A stretch of 64,000 nucleotides of DNA from Verrucomicrobiota bacterium. GTDB taxonomy: Bacteria; Verrucomicrobiota; Verrucomicrobiia; Limisphaerales; UBA1319. A program made the position numbers and the translations under genes. The stretch spans positions 1 through 64,000 of the forward strand of contig JAKLHY010000015.1 of the NCBI GenBank assembly GCA_022709905.1, written 5' to 3'. The notes beneath the pieces were generated by a model, which saw nothing but the letters and a program-made list of their open reading frames with translations, did not search any database and had not been told where the DNA came from. Of this stretch, positions 1 through 10,349 are shown in pieces. The stretch's first letter is position 1. Each line of letters begins with the position of its first letter.

Positions 1-1
1 T

Positions 2-547
2 CCCACCCGCAAGTACCGCACGCCGCGCGTCTATGAACAGACCGTCGCCTTGGCCGGCCGGTCTTTCCGGCAACTCTTTATCCAGGACCTTGGCCATGAC
101 GAACCCACGATCCTGCTGACCAACCAGCGGCACGCCCCGGACAAGGCCCTGATCACGCGCTACGCCCAACGCATGCTGATTGAAAACGCGCTGTCCGATG
201 CGGTGCGCTTCTTTCACATCGACGCGCTCTCTTCAGCGGTCGGTTTAAAGGTGGATTTCGACATGGCCCTGCTGGTCTTGGCCAGCGGTCTGTATCGCCT
301 GCTGGCGCAGCGGATGCGCGGCTATGGCGACGCCCAGGCGCGCCAGATCTTCCGCGATCTGATCGATATCTCGGCCGATGTAGAGGTGAGTGAAAAAGAG
401 GTGAGCGTGAGTTTTCATCGTCGGGCCCATCTGCCCCTGATTCTGGCCTCCGGCCTCATGGAAAAACCGGTGCCCGTGCCGTGGTGGAACGGATTGCCCT
501 TGCGCCTCACGACCTACAACGGACCGGCAAATAAGCCCAAGACTTAG
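2..547 (+). pseudogene. DDE transposase, C-terminal part (cut by window edge)
   Basis: The reading frame is open from base 2, so the N-terminal part lies outside the window; the TTG at 50 is not a real start. The visible 181 codons look like the end of an IS4-like DDE transposase: a segment with QRMLIENAL would hold the last catalytic Glu, followed by a helical region and a tail rich in hydrophobic residues. Family assignment is by general resemblance only. It is impossible to tell from here whether the element is intact. No terminal inverted repeat was identified in the 160 bases that follow. Listed as pseudogene only because it is partial in the window. Confidence 0.55.
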
Positions 548-710
548 GTTAATTCTTTTCCGTGGAAATCCAGGCTAGCGATCATGCACCACCAGGGCGC
601 TGGCTCGCGGAAAGAGCAATCGAAACCCGCGCCAAGCGCGCGGAGGACCGTCCCGATCCAGGATAATTCAGGCTTGATCGAGGCCTGGGCTCTGCTTACA
701 TGAATCCGCT

Positions 711-3700
711 ATGAAACCAAAGACGCTTCATCACCTTTGGCATTTCCTGCGCCCTAACAACTCCCATTTTGGCATTCTACCGATCCTGGCAGCCGGCTTC
801 AGTTTCATGGTGCTTTTATCGGCAGAGCTTTCCGCTCACGGGAATCGGGATTTCAAGCTTCAGGCGGAGGTGCGACCTGGGGGTGAACTCATCTTGAGCT
901 GGTCTGAGTTGGGACCGGGCTATATCTACGAGGTTGAATGGACGGATCAACTCAAGGGCGCTTGGAAGACGGCGCCTTACGCGGGAGAATGGCCCGTGAC
1001 CATCACCCGTTGGTCCCAGGTCATAGACGCAAACGCGCCCGCCCGGTTTTATCGGGTTCGCGCCATGAACCTGATCGCCAATCCGGAGGACAGAACGGGA
1101 CTTGATTTCGTGCCGGGCGAAGTGGTGGTGATCCTTCAACCGGGGGCGTCGGGCAACGCCTTGGCCACCCGGCATCAACTCGAGGTGCGCGAGGAAATCC
1201 CACTGGCCGCGCTCGGCATGACCATCGCGCGGCTGGGGGTGCCCCTGGGGCGGTTGATCGAGAATGTCATGGCCAGCCTGGAGCGGGATCCCGCGGTGAA
1301 AACCGTCAGCCAGAACTCCATCTCTCGATCGCAGGCGCCGGCCCCCTATGACGATCCCTCCTGGCCCGAACAACATGGTTTTTTTCAAATTCGCGTCGGC
1401 GAAGCCCACGCGCGTGCCACAGGCAAGGGCGTCCGGGTGGCCGTGATCGATTCCGGTCTGGATCTCGGACATCCGGAGTTCATGGGCCGGGTCAAGCCTG
1501 AAGACTGCTTCGATGCTGTGCGGGGCAATCATACCTTTAGCGATCTGAACGACGGTCATGGAACGCATGTGGCTGGAATCATCGCCGCAACCGGCAACAA
1601 TGGTCAGGGGATCGTCGGGGTGGCGCCCGACGCCGAACTCATCATTGCTCGCTCCGGCGGGCCCAGTCATACCGCGGTGGACATCGTCGAGTGCATCAAT
1701 TTTGCGGTGGCCCGAGGCGCTCGTGTAATCAATATGAGCTTGGGCAAGGCGATGAACACGCCGGATGGCGATCTCGCATCAACCCTGTTCGAACAAGTGG
1801 CCATTAACGCCGCGGTCCAAAAGGGCGCCACGGTCGTGGTCTCCGCCATGAACGATCAACAACAAGGAAGTCCCTATGCCCTTCCGGGTCTTCTGCCAAA
1901 CATCATCGCCGTGGGCGCTGTCGACTCCCGGGGCCGGGTTGCCGACTTCTCCAATTTGCGGCCGTACGTCGATGTAGTAGCGCCCGGGGTGGACATCCTC
2001 AGCGCATGGCCGCGTCATCTCGACGACCAATCCGGCTACCTGAGGGCACAGGGAACATCCATGGCCGCTCCCCATGTGGCGGGGGTTGCGGCGCTGATGC
2101 TCGAGGTTAATCCCGATCTGACACCTTGCGAAGTGCAGGCGATCCTCGAGCAAATGGCCCAGGACTTGGGAACGACCGGAAAGGATCCGCGTTACGGCAG
2201 CGGCCTGGTCGATGCCTTTGCCGCCGTCACCGCCGCCGGCGAGCTTCGGAACAACCCCGATCGGCTAGCCGATTGCTGCGGGCTCGCGGTTCTTTCCGAA
2301 ACGACCAAGGCTGATGTCTACAGGCTGCGAATCAAGGAAGATCCGCCCCAAGTGTTTGCCCAGGCGCTCAATACTGCGTCGGTTCCTTGGGAGACCGCGA
2401 CCTCGTTGGCGGCCGACGAGGCTGGCAATCTTTACGTAACCGCCACGGGAGGTTTCGGTCCGGGGATCTACCGCATAAACCGGTCCGGCCAAATCCAACC
2501 GTTGGCCGTGGGTGCGCCGTTCGAGACCCCGGCAGGGATTACTCTCGATCGTGAAGGGACAATCCTAGCGGTTGATCGAACTACCCGAAGGATCCTGCGG
2601 GTAAGGCCGAGTGGGGACGTGACCATTCTCCACGAGGGCCTCCCCCTGGTCGAACCCACGGGGATCAGCTACACCGAGTACCGCGACCTCTATGTCATTT
2701 CGGATGCTGCCGGCTCGGGCGATCCCAGCCAAGGAGGCATCTTCAGTTTCGCCCTCACAAGAAAAATCTTTCAATCCTTGCTCGATCGCGCCGGGGATTA
2801 TGAGGATGTGACGTCGCACATCCCCAGCGGCAACTTGTTTGCAGCAACTGCCCCGCTGGGGGGGGGCTCCGGCGCTGAGTTTGCCTTTAGCTGGGCCGCT
2901 TCTTTCATCAGCATGACCAGCGTGGATCGAGTTCAGCGAATCCCGATTGACCTGGGAGATTTCTCGACGGAAGGTTGGACAGGTATCTGCCGGGATTTGG
3001 CGGGGCATTATTGGCTAGCCGATCGGGACGCTCCAGGTGGCGCTATTGTCAACCTCTTCGATGCCGAGGACGGCATCGGTGGACGATCCTATGTGTTGCG
3101 GGATATTTCCAAACCGGTTGATCTGGCACAGATCCCGCCTGGCACCAATGTTGTCGCCGCACCCGAACTCATCCACCTCCTCAGCGACCATGTGTTTCTT
3201 TCCAAAATCGGGGATCAAGCAACGCTGAATGTCCAGGGCAAATTGTCAGACAACCGGATAATCTCACTGGACGAAGCGCGCCAAGCCGGCGAAATCGACT
3301 ACGCCTCGCTCGACACATCCGTCATCGAGGTCAACGCCGGCGGAAAAGTCATGGCCCGAGGGATTGGCGCGGCGATGATCACGATTGGCCACCTGGATTT
3401 GGAAACGACGGTGCTGGCCTTTGTCGGCGCTGCCGGCCTGAAAATCTATCACCCTGCCACCGCTCTTAGCCCCGCCGGATTTGGGGATTTTGCGGTTCCC
3501 TTGGGGCATCCTGGGATCCAATTGCAGATCGGTTGGGTTTTTCAGGACGGGTCTGTGCTCGGCATCGCCGAACGATTGTCAGGCTCACTGATTTCTTCGG
3601 AGAATAACCTTGTCGCCCTTCCGGGGGTGGGGCAAGTGTCGGGCAGGTTAACTTTCCTGGCGGCTGGGATTAGCCGGATCACGGCCAAAAACGGGCCATT

Positions 3701-6700
3701 TTCAGCCAGCATCCAGGTCACGGTGCAGGGCCCTAATCCGATTTCGCTCACAGGAATCAAGTCCACCGAACAGGCGATCAGCCTGCGGGTGGGCCAGACC
3801 CACGAGATCATCATCGAGAAGGTGTTTAGCAACGGCGAACAGGGCTCGCCGGGCAACACCCTAAGCGGCAATGAATTTTCGTCGGCAAATCCCGCCATTG
3901 CCACAGTGGGATTCTTAGACGGTATCGTGCAGGGCGTTAGCCCAGGCGAAACCACGATCCGCGCGCAGAACGGAGAGCACTTGGATACGGTCAGGATCAG
4001 CGTCGTGCCAGACAACCAACCGCCCCGAGGAACGATTGTCAGTCCGGCTTATGATACCACCCGGTATGTCGGCGCGGCCATACCGTTCCGCGGGGAAGCC
4101 CAGGATGCCGACGGCACGGTCATCCAGGCTTATTGGAGTTTTGCCGGAGTTATTCCTAACCGGGCCGGCTTGGAAACCGGTCCGGTGGGTTTTCTGAAAC
4201 CAGGCGTTTACGAAGTCACTTTCTTCGTCTGCGACAATGAGTTTGCCACCGATCCAAATCCCGACCACTGCAGGATCACGATCCTTCCCAAGGAGGTCGC
4301 CTTGACCGCGGTGGAAATCACCGAGGGAGATCTGCGACTGGGGGTGGGCGAAGATCGCGCGTTGATTGTCCTTGGCCATTATAGTGATGGCAGCACGCAT
4401 AACCTGACCGCCTCGATGTCCCAGACGCGATATGCGTCATCGGACACCAGCGTTGCGCGCGTCTCCTCCGATGGCGTGATCCATGCCAACAAAGCCGGGC
4501 AGGCTACCATTACCGCCACCAACAATAGCATCGGCGATGCGATCGTGGTCACGGTCGATCCTGCCATCGTGAAATTGGTCTCGATCGAGATCGCCAACGC
4601 CGAGGTTTCATTCTCAAGGGCCGGTGCCACCGCCCAACTGCAGGTGACGGGCCATTACTCGGATGGGAGCCATCGCGATCTAACCGCGGCCAGCACTGGA
4701 ACGTGTTACGTCTCATCGCGTCCGGAAGTGGCTGCCGTATCGGCCGATGGACTCATTACCGCCCTGAAAAACGGAACCACCACGGTGATGGCATCGCACG
4801 ATGGATTCACCCAATCGATTCGTGTCGCGGTGGACATCCCGGCCGGACCGTCGCCAACCATTAGTGTTCAAGTGGTCAAGCACACCCTCCAACAGGGCGA
4901 GGAGACTTACCTTTACTGGCAAGCATCCAATGCCACACACGTGGTAATCGAGCCGGGGATTGGCGCCGGCATCCCCGTGGGCATGGCTGATATCATGCCC
5001 GACGAAACCACGACTTATACGCTAACGGCTTTTGGCGCGGGGGGCATCAATCAGACGAGCGCGACGGTCGAAGTCATCGGCGCGCCGCAGCTTGCCTTCA
5101 CCAAACTGGCCGGCATCGGAGGTTGGTTGAGCGCCGTGGCGGTTTCGGGTGACCGCGCCGGTGTAGGTCAAGGGCGGACGTTTGTCACCCTCGACCTCCA
5201 GGATAGCGCTCGCCCAAGGTTTCTTGGGAAACTGGACCTGAGCCACTTGGTCACGGATATCCAGATTTCCGGCAACTGGGCTTACGTCGGCAACCAAGCC
5301 GGATTCCACGCCATCGATATTTCACATCCGGCACAGCCACAACTGCGGGGTCGGGTGGCGGGAACCGTGGCGGGTATTAACGTCAATGGTTCCCATGCGT
5401 ACTTGGCGTCCGGGGCTTACGGCTTCCAGGTCATCGACATTACTGACCCGGCGAATCCCCGACCGGTGGGCCGATACACCGAGGATTTCTGGTCGGCCAG
5501 CGACCTGACACTGGACGGATCGATTGCCTGCGTCACAGGCGGTTATCTGCGGCCCACGGATAGGAAACCCGGCCTTTGGCTGATTGATGTCTCGGATCCG
5601 GCTCGCCCGCGCCTGGCGGGCAAGGTCGAGGTCCCGACCTCCACTCAGGGAGTGGCCGTGTCGAACCATCGCGCTTTCTTCGGCACGGAGGCGGGAGAAT
5701 TTTGGGCGGCGGATATTTCAGCACCCATAAGCCCCAGAACACTCGGGAGCGCCAGCACCGAGGGGACGGCCATAACCGATATCGCTCTCCAAGGTGAGTT
5801 TGCCTTGCTAGCCCAGGATGAGGGTGGAATGAGCGTCATTAATGTCCACAATCCCACGATACCAGTAGCCGTGAGCACACTCCTGGAACGTCAAGGAGCT
5901 TATCGCATGGCCGTCTCCGGCCCAAATACCTGGGTGGCCTCACGGCGGACCGGACTCCATAGGCTGAATACCGCCAATCCATCCGCGCCATCCGCGCTTT
6001 TGATTTATCCTACCGCGTCTGATCCTCAGGGCATCGCCGCGTCGGGCAATCACGTTTATGTGGCTGACCGTTCGTGCGGCCTCTACGTGTTCGACCGCAC
6101 CCAGCCCACCAATCCAGTTCCTGCCGCGGTTTGGAGCCACACGAATCATACTACGGCCGGCATGGACTTGGCTTTAGCCGATCCATATGTCTACCTGGCC
6201 GCAGCCGACCAGGGATTGCATATCCTGAACGTCTCTGATCCTGCGCTGCCGCAGCTCGTGCAATCCTACTATTACCTCAACCTGAGCACCGTCACGGGCG
6301 TTGACACATCGGACGATCAGGCTTACCTGGCCTCCAGCGGCCACGACGTGGTTGTGCTCGATGTATCCCACCCCGATAATCCGGCTCAACTCGGACGCGC
6401 CCGAACATCCGGAGTTGATTATCGACTAAAGGCATACGCCGATCGTCTTTATGTCGGCAAGAGCGATGGTGGCCTGTCCGTCATTGACGTGTCCGATCCC
6501 CGAAGTCCCTTCGAGGCAGGGTCCCTGAGTGGAATCGCTGCTTATGATGTCGCCGCTTACGGCGGCTATGCGCTCCTGGCGTCCAGCGGAGGCCGAACCC
6601 TCAGCATTGTGGATGCGTTTGATCCGACATCGCCCCATGAAATTGCCGCCTACACGAACAAATACAGCAGGGGTTACGGAATTGCCTTCGCCAACGGCTA

Positions 6701-7253
6701 TGCGTTTCTTGCCTGCGATTATGATGGCTTGGTCGTCGTCGATGTCCGCGATCCGTTTCATCCCGCCTTTGCCGGTCAATATGTCGATGGTCACCCTTAT
6801 AACCGGGTCGCTGCCGACGGCTGCTATGTTTATTTGGGAGATACCATCGGGGGGATTACCCTCCTTAAGACTCAATACCAAAACGATGACCTCGCCTTGC
6901 CGGAGGCCGGCAATGTCAGCGTGACCTACGTCAGCCGGGAGGCCAAGTTTGTAAATCAAATCTGGCTGTATGCGCCGCGCGAAGAGCACATCTTCACCGC
7001 GGATGATGCCAGCATCGGCAAGTCCTACGATTTGGGGTTCTTCCCTGCCAGCACAGTTCTGGGATTCGCCCTGAAAAATCCGGAGGGTTGGACCTTCTAC
7101 ACGGACAGCTCCCGGAACGCCGATCGGGGAGCCGTCCATGTCTTTGTCCGGCCGAGCGGGCCTTTGACTTGGAGGTTTTACTGGGAAGACATTAATCGTC
7201 CGCACCTCTGGGATTTTGATGACGTGATTATGGAGGTGCGGCTCGTTAAGTGA
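711..7253 (+). CDS. Giant secreted subtilase with Big2 domains and LVIVD-type propeller
   Basis: 2180 residues. An N-terminal hydrophobic segment (about 20-42) serves as signal or anchor. A surface module (about 45-118, ending RFYRVRAM) is followed by an inhibitor-like prodomain (about 130-203) and an S8 peptidase domain (about 225-515). The catalytic triad is visible: Asp247 in VIDSGLD, His283 in DGHGTHVAG, Ser450 in GTSMAAPHVAG, and Asn381 is a candidate oxyanion residue. Then come an NHL/SMP-30-like stretch, several Ig-like Big2 units (YSDGS...LTA...S.D..VA.VS patterns, about 1200-1430), a long run of LVIVD repeats (AYV...LQVIDITDPANP type, about 1460-2060), and a C-terminal DUF4114-like region. 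It is expected outside the cell or on its surface, degrading or processing protein. The far greater length than ordinary subtilases comes from the adhesive/propeller modules. The start is chosen because it gives the signal-like N-terminus; no strong ribosome-binding site is seen. Confidence 0.9.
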   Translation: MKPKTLHHLWHFLRPNNSHFGILPILAAGFSFMVLLSAELSAHGNRDFKLQAEVRPGGELILSWSELGPGYIYEVEWTDQLKGAWKTAPYAGEWPVTITRWSQVIDANAPARFYRVRAMNLIANPEDRTGLDFVPGEVVVILQPGASGNALATRHQLEVREEIPLAALGMTIARLGVPLGRLIENVMASLERDPAVKTVSQNSISRSQAPAPYDDPSWPEQHGFFQIRVGEAHARATGKGVRVAVIDSGLDLGHPEFMGRVKPEDCFDAVRGNHTFSDLNDGHGTHVAGIIAATGNNGQGIVGVAPDAELIIARSGGPSHTAVDIVECINFAVARGARVINMSLGKAMNTPDGDLASTLFEQVAINAAVQKGATVVVSAMNDQQQGSPYALPGLLPNIIAVGAVDSRGRVADFSNLRPYVDVVAPGVDILSAWPRHLDDQSGYLRAQGTSMAAPHVAGVAALMLEVNPDLTPCEVQAILEQMAQDLGTTGKDPRYGSGLVDAFAAVTAAGELRNNPDRLADCCGLAVLSETTKADVYRLRIKEDPPQVFAQALNTASVPWETATSLAADEAGNLYVTATGGFGPGIYRINRSGQIQPLAVGAPFETPAGITLDREGTILAVDRTTRRILRVRPSGDVTILHEGLPLVEPTGISYTEYRDLYVISDAAGSGDPSQGGIFSFALTRKIFQSLLDRAGDYEDVTSHIPSGNLFAATAPLGGGSGAEFAFSWAASFISMTSVDRVQRIPIDLGDFSTEGWTGICRDLAGHYWLADRDAPGGAIVNLFDAEDGIGGRSYVLRDISKPVDLAQIPPGTNVVAAPELIHLLSDHVFLSKIGDQATLNVQGKLSDNRIISLDEARQAGEIDYASLDTSVIEVNAGGKVMARGIGAAMITIGHLDLETTVLAFVGAAGLKIYHPATALSPAGFGDFAVPLGHPGIQLQIGWVFQDGSVLGIAERLSGSLISSENNLVALPGVGQVSGRLTFLAAGISRITAKNGPFSASIQVTVQGPNPISLTGIKSTEQAISLRVGQTHEIIIEKVFSNGEQGSPGNTLSGNEFSSANPAIATVGFLDGIVQGVSPGETTIRAQNGEHLDTVRISVVPDNQPPRGTIVSPAYDTTRYVGAAIPFRGEAQDADGTVIQAYWSFAGVIPNRAGLETGPVGFLKPGVYEVTFFVCDNEFATDPNPDHCRITILPKEVALTAVEITEGDLRLGVGEDRALIVLGHYSDGSTHNLTASMSQTRYASSDTSVARVSSDGVIHANKAGQATITATNNSIGDAIVVTVDPAIVKLVSIEIANAEVSFSRAGATAQLQVTGHYSDGSHRDLTAASTGTCYVSSRPEVAAVSADGLITALKNGTTTVMASHDGFTQSIRVAVDIPAGPSPTISVQVVKHTLQQGEETYLYWQASNATHVVIEPGIGAGIPVGMADIMPDETTTYTLTAFGAGGINQTSATVEVIGAPQLAFTKLAGIGGWLSAVAVSGDRAGVGQGRTFVTLDLQDSARPRFLGKLDLSHLVTDIQISGNWAYVGNQAGFHAIDISHPAQPQLRGRVAGTVAGINVNGSHAYLASGAYGFQVIDITDPANPRPVGRYTEDFWSASDLTLDGSIACVTGGYLRPTDRKPGLWLIDVSDPARPRLAGKVEVPTSTQGVAVSNHRAFFGTEAGEFWAADISAPISPRTLGSASTEGTAITDIALQGEFALLAQDEGGMSVINVHNPTIPVAVSTLLERQGAYRMAVSGPNTWVASRRTGLHRLNTANPSAPSALLIYPTASDPQGIAASGNHVYVADRSCGLYVFDRTQPTNPVPAAVWSHTNHTTAGMDLALADPYVYLAAADQGLHILNVSDPALPQLVQSYYYLNLSTVTGVDTSDDQAYLASSGHDVVVLDVSHPDNPAQLGRARTSGVDYRLKAYADRLYVGKSDGGLSVIDVSDPRSPFEAGSLSGIAAYDVAAYGGYALLASSGGRTLSIVDAFDPTSPHEIAAYTNKYSRGYGIAFANGYAFLACDYDGLVVVDVRDPFHPAFAGQYVDGHPYNRVAADGCYVYLGDTIGGITLLKTQYQNDDLALPEAGNVSVTYVSREAKFVNQIWLYAPREEHIFTADDASIGKSYDLGFFPASTVLGFALKNPEGWTFYTDSSRNADRGAVHVFVRPSGPLTWRFYWEDINRPHLWDFDDVIMEVRLVK

Positions 7254-7427
7254 AGCCGATAAAGAGAATGGAAGAATTGACGGTGAATGCTTTGCCACAG
7301 ACGCCGGATTCAACCGGCCGACGCTCGATACCATGGGGGCGATGTTCGGCCCGTTCTACCGGCGCACGCTGAAAATCGGATTGCGCTTGCCTCCAGATGA
7401 TAAACGGGATTTGGCGGTGCTCTGAGA

Positions 7428-8567
7428 CTATCTTCTTCTCAGCCAGGCATTGGCCTCGGATTCTCCGTAGATCTTGATGCGATCGAAGTAACCCAGGAGA
7501 TCCGCCTCGGTGGCGGTCTGCATCCATTGCTCAGCGTGTTGGGAGCTTTCTTGGCTTGCCGCCCGCCAGGCATTCCTCTGTTTCGCGTAATGGGCGGGGG
7601 TGTCCTGAAGAAACGCGAAGGTTTTTTGTTCATCCAAAGGCGCCAACACAATTTGTTCGATGGACAGGCCAACCAGCTGGCCAATGAGGAAACGTGATCC
7701 TTCGCCGTCGGTGAGTTGTTGACCCAGACGCATCCCCATTTGCGCCAGGTTTTCCGCCGATGCGGCATCCCCGGACGCCAGGTATTGGCTTTCAAGGGCC
7801 GCCATATCACGAGCCAGGCCCTTCAGCTGAGACAAGTGGGGCAGCAAAGTGGTCGATCCCCCCAGGATTTTGGCTTCCAGGGGCGTTTTGCCCGCCTGCA
7901 AGTATAGTTCTTCGGCATTCTGAACGGCATCGAGAGTGTAGTCCTGAAACCGGGTCTTTTGGCTGGCAGCCATAAGGTCAGCCACCGCAAGGTCCGGACG
8001 GCTGCTCTTGAGGTGTTCACGCGCCGACAAATAATCCGCCAGGGCATTCTCAGGCGCAGCAGCCTTGAACCGTTCGATGCGCTCCCTGCGTCCTTCCGCA
8101 CCGCCACCAAGGTCATCATTTGGGGCGCTTGCGGCAAAGAGCACTCGAGGATCCTTCGGGAAATTGCTCAAGGCCATGCGCAGCAATTCCACACCCCCGC
8201 CAGCCTGCCGAGCCGCCAACAAGTCCTCCGCATTGGTCCGGCCAGAGGCCAGCCAGCGATCAATCGCTTCACGGGGCAACAACTGCGAATCGCCGGCCTC
8301 CAGCAGCTGTTGCAGCCAGTTGGTTGTCACGGAGGAAACATCGGACGAACTGGAATCAGGCATTCCAGGCGTCGCCGATCTGCCAATTCGCTGCGGTGGC
8401 TCTGATCGCCTGGTGAGGAAGGCGCGCCGAGATTCCCGTAATGCCGGGTCGATATCGGGAGTCGCAGGGAGTCGGGGATGCCGTCCCCCCCTGGATGCGC
8501 TTAGCATCAACAGGACTGTAATCGCTCCACCACACCAAAGAAGAATGCGAGTTTTTATGCCTACCAT
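7428..8567 (-). CDS. Membrane-anchored hypothetical protein, TPR-like helical
   Basis: About 379 residues. One N-terminal hydrophobic segment (KTRILLWCGGAITVLLML) suggests a membrane anchor or uncleaved signal, leaving an alpha-helical, Ala/Leu-rich periplasmic part that resembles tetratricopeptide-type scaffolds (RLLAARQAGGG, LADYLSAREHLKSS). I do not recognise a family. The ATG at 8567 is preferred over a TTG nine codons upstream because the hydrophobic segment then follows a short basic N-terminus. It lies tail-to-tail with the subtilase and runs in the same direction as the SH3 protein upstream (69-bp gap), so the two may be co-transcribed. Confidence 0.6.
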   Translation of the reverse strand: MVGIKTRILLWCGGAITVLLMLSASRGGRHPRLPATPDIDPALRESRRAFLTRRSEPPQRIGRSATPGMPDSSSSDVSSVTTNWLQQLLEAGDSQLLPREAIDRWLASGRTNAEDLLAARQAGGGVELLRMALSNFPKDPRVLFAASAPNDDLGGGAEGRRERIERFKAAAPENALADYLSAREHLKSSRPDLAVADLMAASQKTRFQDYTLDAVQNAEELYLQAGKTPLEAKILGGSTTLLPHLSQLKGLARDMAALESQYLASGDAASAENLAQMGMRLGQQLTDGEGSRFLIGQLVGLSIEQIVLAPLDEQKTFAFLQDTPAHYAKQRNAWRAASQESSQHAEQWMQTATEADLLGYFDRIKIYGESEANAWLRRR

Positions 8568-8635
8568 GATATGGCTTTCTGGAATAGACAAGGTTTGCGC
8601 CAGAAACTCACGCAGGGTGGGCCAGGGGATTCGAA

Positions 8636-10174
8636 CTAAAATCCTTCGATTCGGGCCCGGTAGTATCGCCGCATCGTCCCCACAGGCAAATTCAGGTCGC
8701 GCCAGGCTTGAACAGCGGATGAAAGAGGAAGATTGGTGAGAAGAATCCAGGAACCGCCAGGACTCAAATCCGAGGAGGCCTCGATCCCAAGGATTGTCCC
8801 AGCCCGATAGTGAACCGTCAGTTCCGGGAATTGGCCGGCCATCCGAATGTCCAGCCGAGCCACGACGGGTTCAACCGGCGCCTTCTCAAAAAAGTTTTCA
8901 GCGCACCACCCCAAGGCAACGCCATCGTCCCACTGAATCTGCCACCAAACATAGTAACTGCCCCCGGAAGATGCCCCTTGAGGCCCCTTCACGACCCTGC
9001 CCCGAGCGCCTGTCGGCTGCTTTCCCAAAACCGTCCCCGCCGGGCTGGCGCGCACATTCAGCGCGCTGGCGGTTGTTTGGATTCGATCTCCCAACCGCAC
9101 GCCAGGGCGCCAAAGAAACTTCACCTGCACCCAACTGTTGTCTTCGAGATCCAAGTCATCCCAGAATGTGCCATCGGCCAGGTCGATGCCCGCTGAATTC
9201 AATACTGTCCGGCCATATTGGTCTTTGCCGTCATTATAGCCGGTTTGCCGGGCGGCCTGGGCCTCCGGTGTTCCCTCGGGCAAATCGGACCACATCTCCC
9301 GGATCTCAGCGGGATGCCAATAGTCATCCCGGGTATTCCACGGGCCGATATCCCAAACAGGCGCTCGAACCACCCGGTTGCCGCAAGACAACTCCACCAG
9401 GAAATCATAGGTCTTGTCGTTGACATTCAGCGCTCGCCGGGAAGGCAATGCAACGAATCGATCCCGGGCCTGGATAATATGCCCGTTAGCGGTCGTCCCC
9501 CCCACCAAACCCTCGCGCGTGGCAAAGACCGTATAGGTGACAGGGCCCGTTTGCTGGCGGTCCTCCTCAAGGGGCCAAACCGTCTCCCCATCTCGAACAG
9601 TCTCATGCCGATACATCAGCGGCGCAGTCGGATCTGTGCCACGAATATGCGATGACCGGTGCTCTCCCCGCCTCAACTGTCCTTTCACACAAAGCGCCAT
9701 GACCGCTCCAGGCAGCACCCGCGCCGGCTCAATAATCATCGGACCATAACCCAGAGCCCGGATCACAATTCGATAGTCCCGGAATGGAAACGGGGTGGGA
9801 ACGCCATTGATCAGGAACTCCCCTCGCACATCGGTTGCGCCTCGCCGATCAGGAACGGCTCGGTCGATGTCAGACTCGCTCCTGTTGTTTAAAGGGGTCG
9901 CGCCTCGATCCGGATTCTCGGCCGTCGGAAGTTGAAATAAAAACACTTGGGCCCCAGCAATGGGCGCTCCCGTGTCCGCATCGGTCACCGCACCGTAGAC
10001 ATTTCCCACCCAACGCATCTCGGAAGAGGCATCTTGCGCCCGGCCTGCGAGGCTGAACGCAAGCAGTAGGCACCCCAAGCTTCGCCTTGACAAGACACGA
10101 ACGAACCACGCTCCGGCAAGCCGCCAGTCCAGTCTCCCTGATGCAGCCATCCTATCCGCTTTCACAGGCGGCAT
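8636..10174 (-). CDS. Exported CarboxypepD_reg / double-psi-barrel-like / SH3 protein
   Basis: 512 residues. A Tat-less signal peptide ends near GRAQ (about 47). Then follow a carboxypeptidase-regulatory-like beta-sandwich (about 55-140, GAVTDADTGAPIAGAQVFLF), and a region with VWDIGPWNTRDDYW and AGIDLADGTFWDDL (about 250-340) that resembles RlpA/3D-type beta-barrels of cell-wall proteins. An SH3b segment (about 360-425, ALNVRASPAGTVLG) and the C-terminal surface module ending RRYYRARIEGF complete it. SH3b and barrel domains suggest peptidoglycan association in the periplasm; an enzymatic activity cannot be asserted. An alternative ATG at 10150 also gives a signal peptide. Confidence 0.6.
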   Translation of the reverse strand: MPPVKADRMAASGRLDWRLAGAWFVRVLSRRSLGCLLLAFSLAGRAQDASSEMRWVGNVYGAVTDADTGAPIAGAQVFLFQLPTAENPDRGATPLNNRSESDIDRAVPDRRGATDVRGEFLINGVPTPFPFRDYRIVIRALGYGPMIIEPARVLPGAVMALCVKGQLRRGEHRSSHIRGTDPTAPLMYRHETVRDGETVWPLEEDRQQTGPVTYTVFATREGLVGGTTANGHIIQARDRFVALPSRRALNVNDKTYDFLVELSCGNRVVRAPVWDIGPWNTRDDYWHPAEIREMWSDLPEGTPEAQAARQTGYNDGKDQYGRTVLNSAGIDLADGTFWDDLDLEDNSWVQVKFLWRPGVRLGDRIQTTASALNVRASPAGTVLGKQPTGARGRVVKGPQGASSGGSYYVWWQIQWDDGVALGWCAENFFEKAPVEPVVARLDIRMAGQFPELTVHYRAGTILGIEASSDLSPGGSWILLTNLPLSSAVQAWRDLNLPVGTMRRYYRARIEGF

Positions 10175-10267
10175 GCTGATGAAAATCGCCCGGTTGTCAA
10201 GGAGGAGCAGACCGTTTCACGACTCAGGCAAGCCAATCCCTCTGGCGCCTAACCAAGCGGTCGCTCA

Positions 10268-10349
10268 GGGTCTGTTCAGAAATAACTTCGCCTCGCATCT
10301 GGCCCGGTGGCGCTCCCGCCAAAACCCGAAATTATTTTTGAAAAGACCC
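10268..10349. repeat. 82-bp imperfect palindrome directly after the nuclease gene
   Basis: The two 23-base ends are near-perfect inverted repeats (left begins GGGTCTGTTCAGAAATAA, right reads, on the minus strand, GGGTCTTTTCAAAAATAA), with a GC-rich 36-base centre. It begins one base past the stop codon of the ERCC4-type nuclease. It could be a dispersed palindromic element (MITE/REP-like) that also works as a transcription terminator. Confidence 0.65.

Noticed and set aside
6426..7334. 302-codon minus-strand frame
   Set aside because: Shadow of the subtilase's LVIVD repeat region; no protein character of its own.
7333..7425. 31-codon plus-strand frame starting MGAMFGPFYRRTLKIGL
   Set aside because: Somewhat protein-like, but without ribosome-binding site, homology or neighbours to support it; could be a gene remnant.
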